27,206 bases of DNA from Planctomycetota bacterium (GTDB lineage Bacteria; Planctomycetota; PUPC01; JACPCR01). The stretch is taken from the NCBI GenBank assembly GCA_030740295.1, contig JASLXP010000377.1, forward strand, positions 1-27,206, given 5' to 3'. The translations under genes and the position numbers were made by a program. Position 1 is the stretch's first letter. Each line of letters starts with the position of its first letter. Shown one piece after another: positions 16,213-23,909 of the stretch. The notes under the pieces were generated by a model that was given only the letters and a program-made list of their open reading frames with translations, searched no databases and was not told the origin of the DNA.

Positions 16213-17166
16213 ATGGGATACAAACTTGTCATTTGTCCGCCGTGGCCAGAGCCGGAGTGGCCGGACCTGATTCATGAAAAAGTGCTCGACTGCGAACTGG
16301 TCGTCTGCGAATCTCCCGAGGAGGCGATGGACCCGATCATCGATGCGGACGCGGCGTTTGGCGACATCGTTCCGGAACTGTTCGAGCAGGCAAAGAAGCT
16401 CCGTTGGATTCAGGCGCCGCTTGCCGGGCTGGGTGCGAATTATTTCCACGAAGCCCTGGTGAAGAGCGACGTCGTCGTCACCAACATGCGCGGCATCTAC
16501 AGCGACCACATCGCCAACATGGTTATGTCCTATCTGTTGGCATTTGCCCGCGGCCTCCCGCACTACTGGGAACTGCAGCGGGAAGGCCAGTGGGGCCCGG
16601 CTGTGCCGGTCGTGCATCTCGGCGAAGCGGCCGCCCTGATCATCGGCGTCGGAGGTATCGGCTATGAAACAGCCCGGCTCTGCAAGGCGTTCGGCATGAA
16701 AGTCATGTCCGTCGACCCGCGTGTGCAGGAGAAGCCGGACGTCTGTGACGTCCTGGCAACGCCCGATGAACTGGACGACCTCTTACCAGAAGCCGACTTC
16801 GTGGTCATGACGTGTCCCGAGACGCCGGACACGCTCAACATGATGAACGCGGACCGGTTCGGTCTAATGAAGTCGTCCGCTTATTTCATCAACATCAGCC
16901 GCGCGGGAAACGTAGATCACGATGCGCTCGTCGATGCCCTGCAAGAAGGGACCATCGCCGGGGCCGCACTGGACGTCACTAATCCCGAGCCGCTCCCACC
17001 GGACCACGTCCTCTGGACTCTGAAAAACGCGATCATCACCCCCCACATGGCCGCCGCAGGACCTTACATCGCCAAACGCCGCACGGAAGTCTTCATCAAC
17101 AACTGCATCCGTTTCGGCAGAGGCCAGGAGCTCCTCAACGTAGTCAACAAGAGCAAGTGGTTTTGA
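16213..17166 (+). CDS. D-2-hydroxyacid dehydrogenase family protein
   Basis: A 317-residue NAD(P)-dependent dehydrogenase of the D-isomer-specific 2-hydroxyacid family, interconverting a 2-hydroxy acid and a 2-oxo acid. The Rossmann glycine motif is 'ALIIGVGGIGYETARLCKAF' (about 141-160) followed by an acidic 'MSVDPR' at the end of the next strand, favouring NAD. The catalytic set is present: Arg in 'INISRAGNVD' (about 229), Glu in 'TNPEPLPPDH' (about 258) and His in 'IITPHMAA' (about 277). 'MRGIYSDHIANMVMSYLLAF' is the typical helix before the nucleotide domain. GGAG at 16201-16204, eight bases before ATG 16213, confirms the start. It stands alone between a palindrome-bearing gap and decayed DNA, so its pathway cannot be read from neighbours; glyoxylate/hydroxypyruvate or phosphoglycerate-type substrates are both possible. 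Confidence 0.93.
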   Translation: MGYKLVICPPWPEPEWPDLIHEKVLDCELVVCESPEEAMDPIIDADAAFGDIVPELFEQAKKLRWIQAPLAGLGANYFHEALVKSDVVVTNMRGIYSDHIANMVMSYLLAFARGLPHYWELQREGQWGPAVPVVHLGEAAALIIGVGGIGYETARLCKAFGMKVMSVDPRVQEKPDVCDVLATPDELDDLLPEADFVVMTCPETPDTLNMMNADRFGLMKSSAYFINISRAGNVDHDALVDALQEGTIAGAALDVTNPEPLPPDHVLWTLKNAIITPHMAAAGPYIAKRRTEVFINNCIRFGRGQELLNVVNKSKWF

Positions 17167-17370
17167 GCGACGACAAGTATCGACACAAGCGTCGGGGCAG
17201 GCCTCCCTGTCTGTTTGTTGTTGGTGCGTTGAGCGCCATTACAATCCCGAGCCGACGCAACTTCGAGTCATGTCACGCATTATTAGCGCGTCTGAGCGAA
17301 AAGCTATGGGGCGGAAGGCCAGAGGCCGATCCACCAAGCACGTCTCAGAGGCAAGGCCGTGGAAGCCAAA
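17167..17370. other. Spacer before HNH remnant
   Basis: No gene is supported. The open frames here lack starts with ribosome sites, and the DNA leads directly into the HNH remnant without visible control elements. Confidence 0.4.
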
Positions 17371-17506
17371 ATGGTTTGGAAATTCAAACCCATTGGACGC
17401 TGCATTTACTGCGGAGTTGATGACGGGCAGCTGTCTGAGGAACATCGTCCCGTACTCTCTTGGCGGGGAGGCCGTGCTGCCGCGCGAGAAGAGCCCTTGT
17501 CTGTGA
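17371..17506 (+). pseudogene. Frameshifted remnant of an HNH-endonuclease-type protein
   Basis: From ATG 17371 one frame reads MVWKFKPIGRCIYCGVDDG then QLSEEH, the start of a small HNH protein with a zinc-type CxxC (CIYC). After 'EEH' at about 17452 the family-like continuation 'IVPYSLGGEAVLPREKSPC' is found in another frame, which ends at TGA 17504-17506. Joined, the two pieces give the familiar order CIYC - LSEEH - IVPYSLGG - LP of this family, in which 'EHIVP' contains the HNH His. A loss of one or two bases at the junction explains the break. The rest of the family's C-terminal half is not found. The fragment is therefore non-functional unless there is a sequencing error. Confidence 0.6.
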
Positions 17507-17923
17507 GACGCCCTTCGCGTCGGTGTCCAGGCTATGGACGAGAAGCTGACCCTCCCGGGCCAGGCGAGCGAGAAATTCGCCGTCGCGGGCCGTCAAATGG
17601 AACCCGGCTGAAGCCGCGGCCTTTGAGGAGTGGTCAGCAATGAAAGAAGACGAGGGCCAGGCGACAGGCCGAAAACGGGGTCAGAACGTGGCGAACTACT
17701 TGAAACGGCTCCGTGCACTGAGCTTGATTACCAGGTTGAGCAACGCGGTCGCAACGTGTACTACGAAATCTCTCTGGACGTAGCGCTACTTCGAACGAGG
17801 AAACGACGGTAGTGGTCCCCCGGGGCCGACAGCCAGCTCGGCGGGGTCGAGATCACTTTTCCACGACCCTATACGGTCGGCACCCTGGCGTTCTATGACG
17901 ATCCCACAGAGCCGGATGCAGCC
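17507..17923. other. Decayed region ending in lost 5' part of the propeller gene
   Basis: From 17507 to about 17812 I see nothing gene-like; frames are short and carry no motif. From 17813, in the frame of the downstream propeller gene and after a TAG at 17810-17812, 37 codons read 'GGVEITFPRPYTVGTLAFYD' and onward, which is clearly discoidin-like coding sequence but has no ATG, GTG or TTG start. Confidence 0.5.
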
Positions 17924-19237
17924 ATGAACCAGTACACCATTGAGTACTGGCAGGAGGAGGACGCCGGGGAAGAGGCTACGAAAGAGGACAACGAGGCATC
18001 GGCTGACGAGGCTAGGTACCGAGACGAATGGAAGGGCGAATGGAAGCCCGCGATCATCGAGCGAGATGCGCGCGGCGTTACCCACATACATCGTTTCCCA
18101 CAGCCCATCACCTCGTACCGATTCCGCATCTCGGCTCTGCGAAACCGGAACAAGCGTGAAGGCGAGACCCGGATTACAGAAGTGGAGCTCTACGGGTCAA
18201 GCTGGACCACCGCTGGCGGCGACTCCCGGAGACGACGCTGGCTGCCGGACGGCAGAATCGAGGCCCTGGCCTCCGTGACGTCGACAAGGCTGCGGCGGTT
18301 CTGCTTCGGTGAGGCCGCCTTTGCTGACGGCCTGCTCTTCATGTCATCCGGAGAGAACTTTCTCGCCACACGTCTGCACGACCGCATCAAGAAGTGGTCC
18401 TTCGCGGTCAACGACCACCGGGAGATCCGCTCCTCTCCGACCGTCCTGGGAGACACCGTCCTTTTCGGGGCTGGGGACGCCGAGCTTCGGGCCCTGAACC
18501 GGAAGACTGGGAAGCTGTCCTGGAGCTTCCCGACACGTTTCCCGGTAACAGGATCGCCCTGCGTGCTGGATGGGAGCGTCTTCTTCGGCACTGAGGGCGG
18601 AAGGGTCTACGCGGTGAACGCAGAGGACGCCGAGATGACCTGGGAGTTCCGGACCGGGCATCCCATTCTTGCTTCCGTGGCCGCGGAACCCGGCACCGTC
18701 TACTTCGGCTCTACCAACCATTCCGTGTACGCTCTGGACACGAAGGCCGGCAAGGAGCGCTGGTCTTTCAAGACCGGAGGCGGCGTGCGAGGCGGCGTGG
18801 CCGTCGGCAACGACGCAGTCTACGTAGGCTCAGACGATCACCACGTGTACGCCCTGTCCAAAGAGACCGGCAAGGTCGTATGGTCTCACAAGACCGGAGA
18901 TTACATCGAAGCCTCCCCCGCGGTGGATGACAATGCGGTGTACATCGGCTCTCTAGACGGCACCTTCCGCGCCCTCAACCGGAAGACTGGAAACCTGCTA
19001 TGGCAGTCTGACGTCCGTTCAGCGATCCGGTGTCCCGCCCTGGTGCTCGGCAACGACGTCTTCTTCCACTCTGACAACGGCCTGCTTTACCAATTGGACA
19101 AAGGCGGTGGCAAAGAGCGTTCCCAGATCAAACTCATCAGCCGTGGCCTCACCGGCATCACCCCAGTAGGCACCAACCTGATCATCGGCACAAGAGCCGG
19201 CTACTGCTTCGTCAGCAGCGGTCCGGCCAAGAAGTAG
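17924..19237 (+). CDS. PQQ-type beta-propeller repeat protein, probably 5'-truncated
   Basis: From ATG 17924 the frame gives 437 residues, but coding sequence clearly begins earlier (from 17813 in the same frame) and no usable start exists before the TAG at 17810, so the gene is likely a truncated copy. Residues 1-90 are the rest of a discoidin-like domain ('MNQYTIEYWQEE', 'ITSYRFRISALRNRNKREGE', 'ITEVELYG'). From about residue 120 come seven to eight PQQ-type blades of about 38 residues, each with the pattern 'VYFGS..HSVYALD.KAGKERWSF' (for example 'AVYVGSDDHHVYALSKETGK', 'AVYIGSLDGTFRALNRKTGN'). The blades resemble BamB-like and quinoprotein propellers, but no catalytic or PQQ ligand set is evident, so a binding or scaffold role is more likely than dehydrogenase activity. 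No signal peptide remains. No ribosome site precedes ATG 17924. If translated, the product would lack the start of its sugar-binding domain. Confidence 0.7.
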   Translation: MNQYTIEYWQEEDAGEEATKEDNEASADEARYRDEWKGEWKPAIIERDARGVTHIHRFPQPITSYRFRISALRNRNKREGETRITEVELYGSSWTTAGGDSRRRRWLPDGRIEALASVTSTRLRRFCFGEAAFADGLLFMSSGENFLATRLHDRIKKWSFAVNDHREIRSSPTVLGDTVLFGAGDAELRALNRKTGKLSWSFPTRFPVTGSPCVLDGSVFFGTEGGRVYAVNAEDAEMTWEFRTGHPILASVAAEPGTVYFGSTNHSVYALDTKAGKERWSFKTGGGVRGGVAVGNDAVYVGSDDHHVYALSKETGKVVWSHKTGDYIEASPAVDDNAVYIGSLDGTFRALNRKTGNLLWQSDVRSAIRCPALVLGNDVFFHSDNGLLYQLDKGGGKERSQIKLISRGLTGITPVGTNLIIGTRAGYCFVSSGPAKK

Positions 19238-19299
19238 GGCTTCTTCCACCATTCCGCTCTTCCAACACTTTCCCCTTTCACTCCCCACTTTTTCTTTCC

Positions 19300-21261
19300 A
19301 TGCCTGAATTCAAATATCTCTTCACTCCCATACAGATAGGAAACGTCACCTCAAAAAATCGTATCTGCTGCAGCGCGCATGCGGATGCGCTTGCCAGGGA
19401 CGGTATGCCGGACGATGTCGAACGCCGCTATTACGAGGATAAAGCGAAAGGCGGCATCGGGTTCATGATGTGCTTCGGCAGTGCAAGCGTTCATCCGGAC
19501 AGCACGGCACGCGACTGGAATGGTGTCGAGGTCTTCGATGACCGCGTGATCCCTTATCTCGAAGAATTCAGCAGTACCATGCACGGTTATGGGGTGCCGG
19601 TCGTCTGCCAGATAACGCATCGAGGGCGGCGCGGGCGAAGCATCGATCTTTGGAATCGCATTTATGGGCCAAGCGATACCAGGGAATCCAACCACCGAGA
19701 GAATCCGCATCCGATGGACGGAGAGACCATCGACGAATTCGCCGAGGCATTTATCTCTGCAGCAGAGAGACTCAAGAAGGGCGGATTTGACGGCTGCGAA
19801 GTCATGGCCAGCCATTGCCATCTCATCGATCAGTTCTGGACGCGAAACGTAAACCAACGCGAAGACGATTACGGCGGGAGCCTGGAGAACAGGATGCGGT
19901 TCGGCATACGAGTCATCGAGGGAATACGGGAGCGCGTCGGGAGCGATTTCGTCGTTGGCATTCGGGTTACCGGCGACGACCTCCAGGAGAACGGGCTCGA
20001 CAATTCGCAGATGCAGGAAATCTGCGGACGTCTGAACGACCTCAAGATGCTCGACTACTTCAACGTGATCGGCAGTAGCGCCGAAACCTACGTGGGCGAA
20101 GCCGCGGCCGTTCCGAACATGTCTTTCGACCTCGGTCTCTACACCTATCTCTCCGCCAGCGTCCGACAGGTCGTGGACGTTCCTGTGATCGCCACCGGGC
20201 GAATCGTCGACCCGGTTCAGGCCGACAAGATCATTGAAGACGGACAGGCCGACCTTTGCATCATGAACCGCGCGCTCATCGCTGATCCGTATCTGGCCAA
20301 CAAGGCACAGGCCAACGAGCTGGAGGATATCCGGCAGTGCATGGGCTACAACGAAGGCTGCATAGATCGCATCTACACCGGGCGGGGAGTCACCTGCGTA
20401 CAGAATCCGGTCATCGGCAGAGAAACGGAATGGGTGGACCTGAAGGTCAGCAGCAGGAAGCAGAAGATAGTAGTCGTCGGCGGCGGGCCGGCTGGTCTGG
20501 AGGCCGCGAGAGTTTCAGCTCTTCGGGGCCACCAGGTTGTGCTGTTCGAAAAAGGTGAGCAGCTCGGCGGTCAAACCCTCATCGCCATTCGGGCGCCCGG
20601 TCGTCAAGACTTCGACGGTTTCTGCCGCTGGGCAGGTATCCAGTGCGAAAAACATGGGGTCGATATCCGCCTGAATTGTGCTGCGGACATCGAAACGATT
20701 GTCGCTGAGTCGCCGGACCTGGTCTTTATCGCCACCGGCGCTACCGCCCGAAGACCCGACCTCGTTGGATTGGAAGGCCACAATGTGGCTTCCGCCTGGG
20801 ACGTCCTCATGGACGAGGCTGGTGAGCTCGGCGACACGGTATTGGTCATCGATGAAGAATACGGCAGCCAGGGCCCCGGGGTGGCGGAATACCTCCACGA
20901 CCGCGGCAAGGAAGTCGACCTCATCACCAGCGAAGAGACCATTGCCAACTTCCTGGGCGCCACGACTCGCCCTCCACTCCTCACGAGACTGTTCAGGAAA
21001 GGCATTCAGATGTTCCATCATCTGGAGGCCAGAGAACTCCGGGAAGGCAATCTCATTGCCAAAAATATCTGGACTGGCGAGTTGAGCCAGGTTGGCCCTT
21101 ATGACAGCTTCGTGTACGCCTACGGCGGGATTCGGGTAGACACGCTAAGCGAGCCACTGAGAGCTAGTGGGCTGCGCACCGAGCTGATAGGTGACGCGTT
21201 TGCCCCGCGCACACTGCAGCACGCCATATTGGAGGGGCATCGGCTGGCGAGGGAGGTGTGA
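19300..21261 (+). CDS. OYE/TMADH-type FMN-FAD iron-sulfur flavoprotein
   Basis: A 653-residue two-part flavoprotein. Residues 1-345 form an Old-Yellow-Enzyme barrel: 'FKYLFTPIQIGNVTSKNRI', 'HLIDQFWTRNVNQREDDYGG' then SLENRMRFG, 'VIATGRI'. A ferredoxin-type linker follows, then an FAD/NAD(P) domain with 'IVVVGGGPAGLEAARVSALRG' at about 388. This is the plan of trimethylamine dehydrogenase, dimethylglycine/N-methylproline demethylases and 2,4-dienoyl-CoA reductase. The iron-sulfur motif is altered: Cys347, Tyr350, Cys354, Cys366 instead of four Cys (C-x2-C-x3-C-x11-C). The His of 'SHCHLIDQF' corresponds to a TMADH active-site His, while the Tyr three residues before is Met here. The 'HLIDQFW' and 'CIDRIYTGRG' wording favours the N-demethylase side of the family, as I recall it. 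TMADH-type enzymes reduce ETF, so the nearby ETF/EMO operon is a plausible acceptor. The start ATG 19300 fits the family; no clear ribosome site precedes it. Confidence 0.88.
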   Translation: MPEFKYLFTPIQIGNVTSKNRICCSAHADALARDGMPDDVERRYYEDKAKGGIGFMMCFGSASVHPDSTARDWNGVEVFDDRVIPYLEEFSSTMHGYGVPVVCQITHRGRRGRSIDLWNRIYGPSDTRESNHRENPHPMDGETIDEFAEAFISAAERLKKGGFDGCEVMASHCHLIDQFWTRNVNQREDDYGGSLENRMRFGIRVIEGIRERVGSDFVVGIRVTGDDLQENGLDNSQMQEICGRLNDLKMLDYFNVIGSSAETYVGEAAAVPNMSFDLGLYTYLSASVRQVVDVPVIATGRIVDPVQADKIIEDGQADLCIMNRALIADPYLANKAQANELEDIRQCMGYNEGCIDRIYTGRGVTCVQNPVIGRETEWVDLKVSSRKQKIVVVGGGPAGLEAARVSALRGHQVVLFEKGEQLGGQTLIAIRAPGRQDFDGFCRWAGIQCEKHGVDIRLNCAADIETIVAESPDLVFIATGATARRPDLVGLEGHNVASAWDVLMDEAGELGDTVLVIDEEYGSQGPGVAEYLHDRGKEVDLITSEETIANFLGATTRPPLLTRLFRKGIQMFHHLEARELREGNLIAKNIWTGELSQVGPYDSFVYAYGGIRVDTLSEPLRASGLRTELIGDAFAPRTLQHAILEGHRLAREV

Positions 21262-21288
21262 CAGTCTGACAAGCTGGATGACACATGG

Positions 21289-21356
21289 GCGTTGGTAGTG
21301 CACGCTTCAGCGTGTTCTGCACTCGGAAACACGCTAACGCGTGCACTACAGAACGC
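21289..21356. repeat. Large palindromic repeat between convergent genes
   Basis: A 22-base arm at 21295-21316 (begins GTAGTGCACGCTTC) pairs with 21328-21349 (ends GCGTGCACTAC) with 20 of 22 matches around an 11-base loop. GCGTT (21289-21293) and AACGC (21352-21356) extend the stem after a small bulge. Placed 28 bases after one gene and 101 bases from the end of the other, it could act as a two-way terminator, or be an interspersed REP-like element of the genome. Confidence 0.85.
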
Positions 21357-21456
21357 CTTGCGAAACGTGAGGAGACCTCAGTGGTCTGACGTGTTCCACG
21401 ATGCCGTCTGCTTTCATGCCTCTCGCCTCATTGAAGTCCTGATGCGCTCCTGAACA

Positions 21457-22209
21457 CTAAACCGGCGCACTCATTCGCAGAACCTTCAGCCAGTCGCTCT
21501 TGCCATCATTTGTCAGACAACACTCGCTCCCTGGTGGAACGTAAATCGCCGTTCCTTCCAACACCGAACGATCGTCTCCGCCGAATGACGCCGTTCCCTG
21601 TCCGCTGGTGGTGTACAGGATCTGTTCATGATCACTTTCAGGACCAGCTTCCCAGTCAAGGCCAGCCTGAACCCCAACCAGCGAGACTTCTGAAAGCCCC
21701 AACAATCTCTTGCCGCCTTCCGGCCCTCCTTCCTCGATCTCTTGGAACAACGGCCAATGCAGAATCCCTCCTTCATCCGACGCCGGTCGCGCATCGCGCC
21801 AACTGCGGATTGCCGGCTCGCCCTCGAACGATTCCACGGGACAACTCAAGATCAGAAGCTCCACCCAATCATCCGTGCCGTCGTTGAAATTCTGATGGGG
21901 AAGTACTGGCGGCAGATACACCGCATCGCCAGCCTGCACCGGATGTTTCTTGTCTCCGATGAGTACCTCTGATGTTCCCTTCAGGATGCAATAGACCTGC
22001 TCGATCTTATCGTGGTGATGGTAATTCGTGTTTTTTCTGCCCTGGACCGCGTGCTTCACAAATCCGGCGATTCTGCGCAGGCAATTTGTTTCTGAATCAT
22101 CCGACTGATCTTCCGGCCGCGATCGAAAGAGCGTCCAGATAATCGCGTTATCATGTCCAACAGTTGGCTCTTCGTCGCGCCAGTTTCTGACAACAGGTAT
22201 TTGGGACAC
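21457..22209 (-). CDS. Bicupin (double cupin) domain protein
   Basis: A 250-residue minus-strand protein. The start is GTG 22209, because GGGAGG stands six bases upstream and the product begins sensibly (MSQIPVVRNWRDEEP); the frame is open further to 22365 but the extra residues come from a palindromic repeat and are not protein-like. First cupin: 'YHHHDKIEQVYCILKG' and 'GDAVYLPPVLPHQNFNDG' contain the two cupin motifs with His, His, Glu and the late His, a complete metal site. Second cupin: 'SDHEQILYTTSGQGTASFGG' and 'GTAIYVPPGSECCLTNDG' keep the fold pattern but lack the full ligand set, so it is probably structural or regulatory. Cytoplasmic; bicupins include oxalate decarboxylase-, dioxygenase- and isomerase-type enzymes, and the specific activity is unknown. 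It is divergent from the sulfatase gene, with a palindrome between. Confidence 0.88.
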   Translation of the reverse strand: MSQIPVVRNWRDEEPTVGHDNAIIWTLFRSRPEDQSDDSETNCLRRIAGFVKHAVQGRKNTNYHHHDKIEQVYCILKGTSEVLIGDKKHPVQAGDAVYLPPVLPHQNFNDGTDDWVELLILSCPVESFEGEPAIRSWRDARPASDEGGILHWPLFQEIEEGGPEGGKRLLGLSEVSLVGVQAGLDWEAGPESDHEQILYTTSGQGTASFGGDDRSVLEGTAIYVPPGSECCLTNDGKSDWLKVLRMSAPV

Positions 22210-22215
22210 TTGAGA

Positions 22216-22221
22216 CCTCCC
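22216..22221 (-). promoter_or_regulatory. Shine-Dalgarno site selecting the GTG start at 22209
   Basis: GGGAGG on the minus strand, six bases before GTG 22209. It decides for a shorter product than the longest open frame. Confidence 0.7.
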
Positions 22222-22250
22222 GGTGCATTGGGTAATCGTAGCATTGCTGA

Positions 22251-22327
22251 GTTGGAGTAACGGCCTCATCAGCCGGGTACGATCGGCCTGGATTTCGAGG
22301 CCCGGCTGACAAAGCTGTTGCTCCAAC
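22251..22327. repeat. Palindromic repeat in the cupin/sulfatase divergent region
   Basis: Arms 22251-22277 (GTTGGAGTAACGG start, CAGCCGGG end) and 22301-22327 (CCCGGCTGAC start, GCTCCAAC end) match at 22 of 27 positions; two of the differences are G-U compatible. An inner GGCCT (22285-22289) and AGGCC (22298-22302) add a second stem. Its GC-rich, imperfectly paired look is that of an interspersed intergenic element. Confidence 0.8.
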
Positions 22328-22406
22328 GGTTGCCTACAATAACGAAGGACATCAATCTCGATCAAACACTAATCACGGGGAGCCATGGGCCTCTTCGAAA
22401 TTACTG

Positions 22407-23885
22407 ATGACCCAATCACCTAACATCCTCCTCATCCTCACTGACCAGCAACGCTGGGACACCATCTGCGGGCGCACCGGATGCCGAACTCCGAATGTCA
22501 ATCGACTGGCCACAGAAGGATTGACATTTGAGCGATCCTACACGCCCGTAAGTCTGTGCTGTCCCACCAGGGCCATGCTCCTGAGCGGAGCGTACGGTTG
22601 GCACAATGGAGTTTTCAATCAGATCCATGTTCCTGAGCGCATGCAATGGGGAATGCGCGACGGAACGGTTACTTACGCGCAACGACTCTCCGATGCAGGT
22701 TACGAGACCGGGTACGTTGGGAAGTGGCACGCAGACTTTATTAAAGGGCCACTCGATTACGGATACCGCCGGACCAGCTTTGTCAATGTCAGTCCAGTCA
22801 TCGCTCAACGAGCTAATCAGATACCCGAAGATGATTACGCTCGGATTCGTCAACAATACCCAACCAGACTCCATGATCAGAGGATCGCGCATTGGGTCGG
22901 TGGCGACGAGTGGCCAGTCTGGCAGGAATTCGATGGCCCGATGGAGGGTCGAGCCATGCACTTCCGTGCCACGAGAGGCATCGCGCTTCTCAATGAATTT
23001 GCTGACAATCCGAAGCCCTGGCTTCTTGAAGTCCATTTCCCGGAGCCGCACGATCCGTTCAGTCCACATGTCGAATTCGCACGGCGTTACAACGCGGACG
23101 ATATCCCGCTGCCGGACAACTGGCGCGAGGAGTACATCAATAAACCGGGAATGAATCGGAAGGAAGCGGAAAACTATCGCGAGCTGAACGAGGAAGACGT
23201 TCGGCAGGCCATCGCGCATTACTGGGCTTACAACGAAGAATTGGACCACCACATCGGACGCATTCTCGACGCTCTCGAAGAATCGGGTCAGAAGGAAAAC
23301 ACACTCGTCGTCTTCAGTTCAGATCACGGCGAACTGCTTGGCAATCACGGCATGTTCATCAAGGGGTGGATGCCGTACGAAGAAACGCATCGAGTTCCGA
23401 TGATCGCTCGTTTGCCGGGCAGTATCCCAGCGGGTTCACAGGCCGGCCAACTCGTCCACCTTCACGATTGGGCACACACTTTCTGCGATGTTGGCCGCGC
23501 TGAGCCGCTTCCCTTCAACGACGGCATCAGCCTTTCAGATCTGATCCAATCCCCTGAAACAACGGAATCCCGCGACGCGATCATGAACGCATACTACGGC
23601 GGCGAGTTTTTGTACACCCAACGCATCCTGATCACGCAGCGATACAAGTACGTCTTTAATGGATTCGATATCGACGAGCTTTATGACCTCGAAACCGATC
23701 CTTCTGAGATGATCAATCTCATCGATGATGCAGGTCACACTGAAATCCGTGACGGACTCCGCCGGCGACTGTACGAAGAAATGGAGCGACTGGACGATCC
23801 GTACAAGAGCCGGTGGAAATACCACGCCGGACGCTACCTTCCGCATCCGGATGGGCCTTCAGGTCCGCATCTTTCCGGCCTCTGA
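22407..23885 (+). CDS. Sulfatase (arylsulfatase family, formylglycine type)
   Basis: A 492-residue family-S1-type sulfatase, which removes sulfate esters. The N-terminus 'MTQSPNILLILTDQQRWDTI' carries the metal-binding Asp13; the usual second Asp is Gln14, a variant seen in several choline-sulfatase-like and glycan sulfatases. The active-site motif C-x-P-x-R is CCPTR with Cys51 the residue to become formylglycine, followed by 'AMLLSGAYGWHNGVF'. 'VGKWHADF' gives the conserved Lys and His, and 'VVFSSDHGELLGNHGMFIKG' (about 302-321) the late metal Asp and His with Lys. The C-terminal 'YKYVFNGFDIDELYDLETDP' is typical. There is no signal peptide, so it should act in the cytoplasm on imported small sulfated compounds, and its maturation requires a formylglycine-generating enzyme or anSME not seen here. 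It is followed after 24 bases by the large secreted protein, suggesting one transcript. Confidence 0.95.
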   Translation: MTQSPNILLILTDQQRWDTICGRTGCRTPNVNRLATEGLTFERSYTPVSLCCPTRAMLLSGAYGWHNGVFNQIHVPERMQWGMRDGTVTYAQRLSDAGYETGYVGKWHADFIKGPLDYGYRRTSFVNVSPVIAQRANQIPEDDYARIRQQYPTRLHDQRIAHWVGGDEWPVWQEFDGPMEGRAMHFRATRGIALLNEFADNPKPWLLEVHFPEPHDPFSPHVEFARRYNADDIPLPDNWREEYINKPGMNRKEAENYRELNEEDVRQAIAHYWAYNEELDHHIGRILDALEESGQKENTLVVFSSDHGELLGNHGMFIKGWMPYEETHRVPMIARLPGSIPAGSQAGQLVHLHDWAHTFCDVGRAEPLPFNDGISLSDLIQSPETTESRDAIMNAYYGGEFLYTQRILITQRYKYVFNGFDIDELYDLETDPSEMINLIDDAGHTEIRDGLRRRLYEEMERLDDPYKSRWKYHAGRYLPHPDGPSGPHLSGL

Positions 23886-23899
23886 CACTTTGGTCTGAT

Positions 23900-23904
23900 G
23901 AGGG
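23900..23904 (+). promoter_or_regulatory. Shine-Dalgarno site selecting ATG 23910
   Basis: GAGGG lies five bases before ATG 23910, favouring it over the in-frame ATG at 23898 and giving a clean signal peptide. Confidence 0.6.
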
Positions 23905-23909
23905 ACGAT

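Noticed and set aside
17157..17420. Plus-strand ORF directly after the dehydrogenase gene
   Set aside because: It overlaps the dehydrogenase stop, has no motif, and runs out of frame through the HNH remnant.
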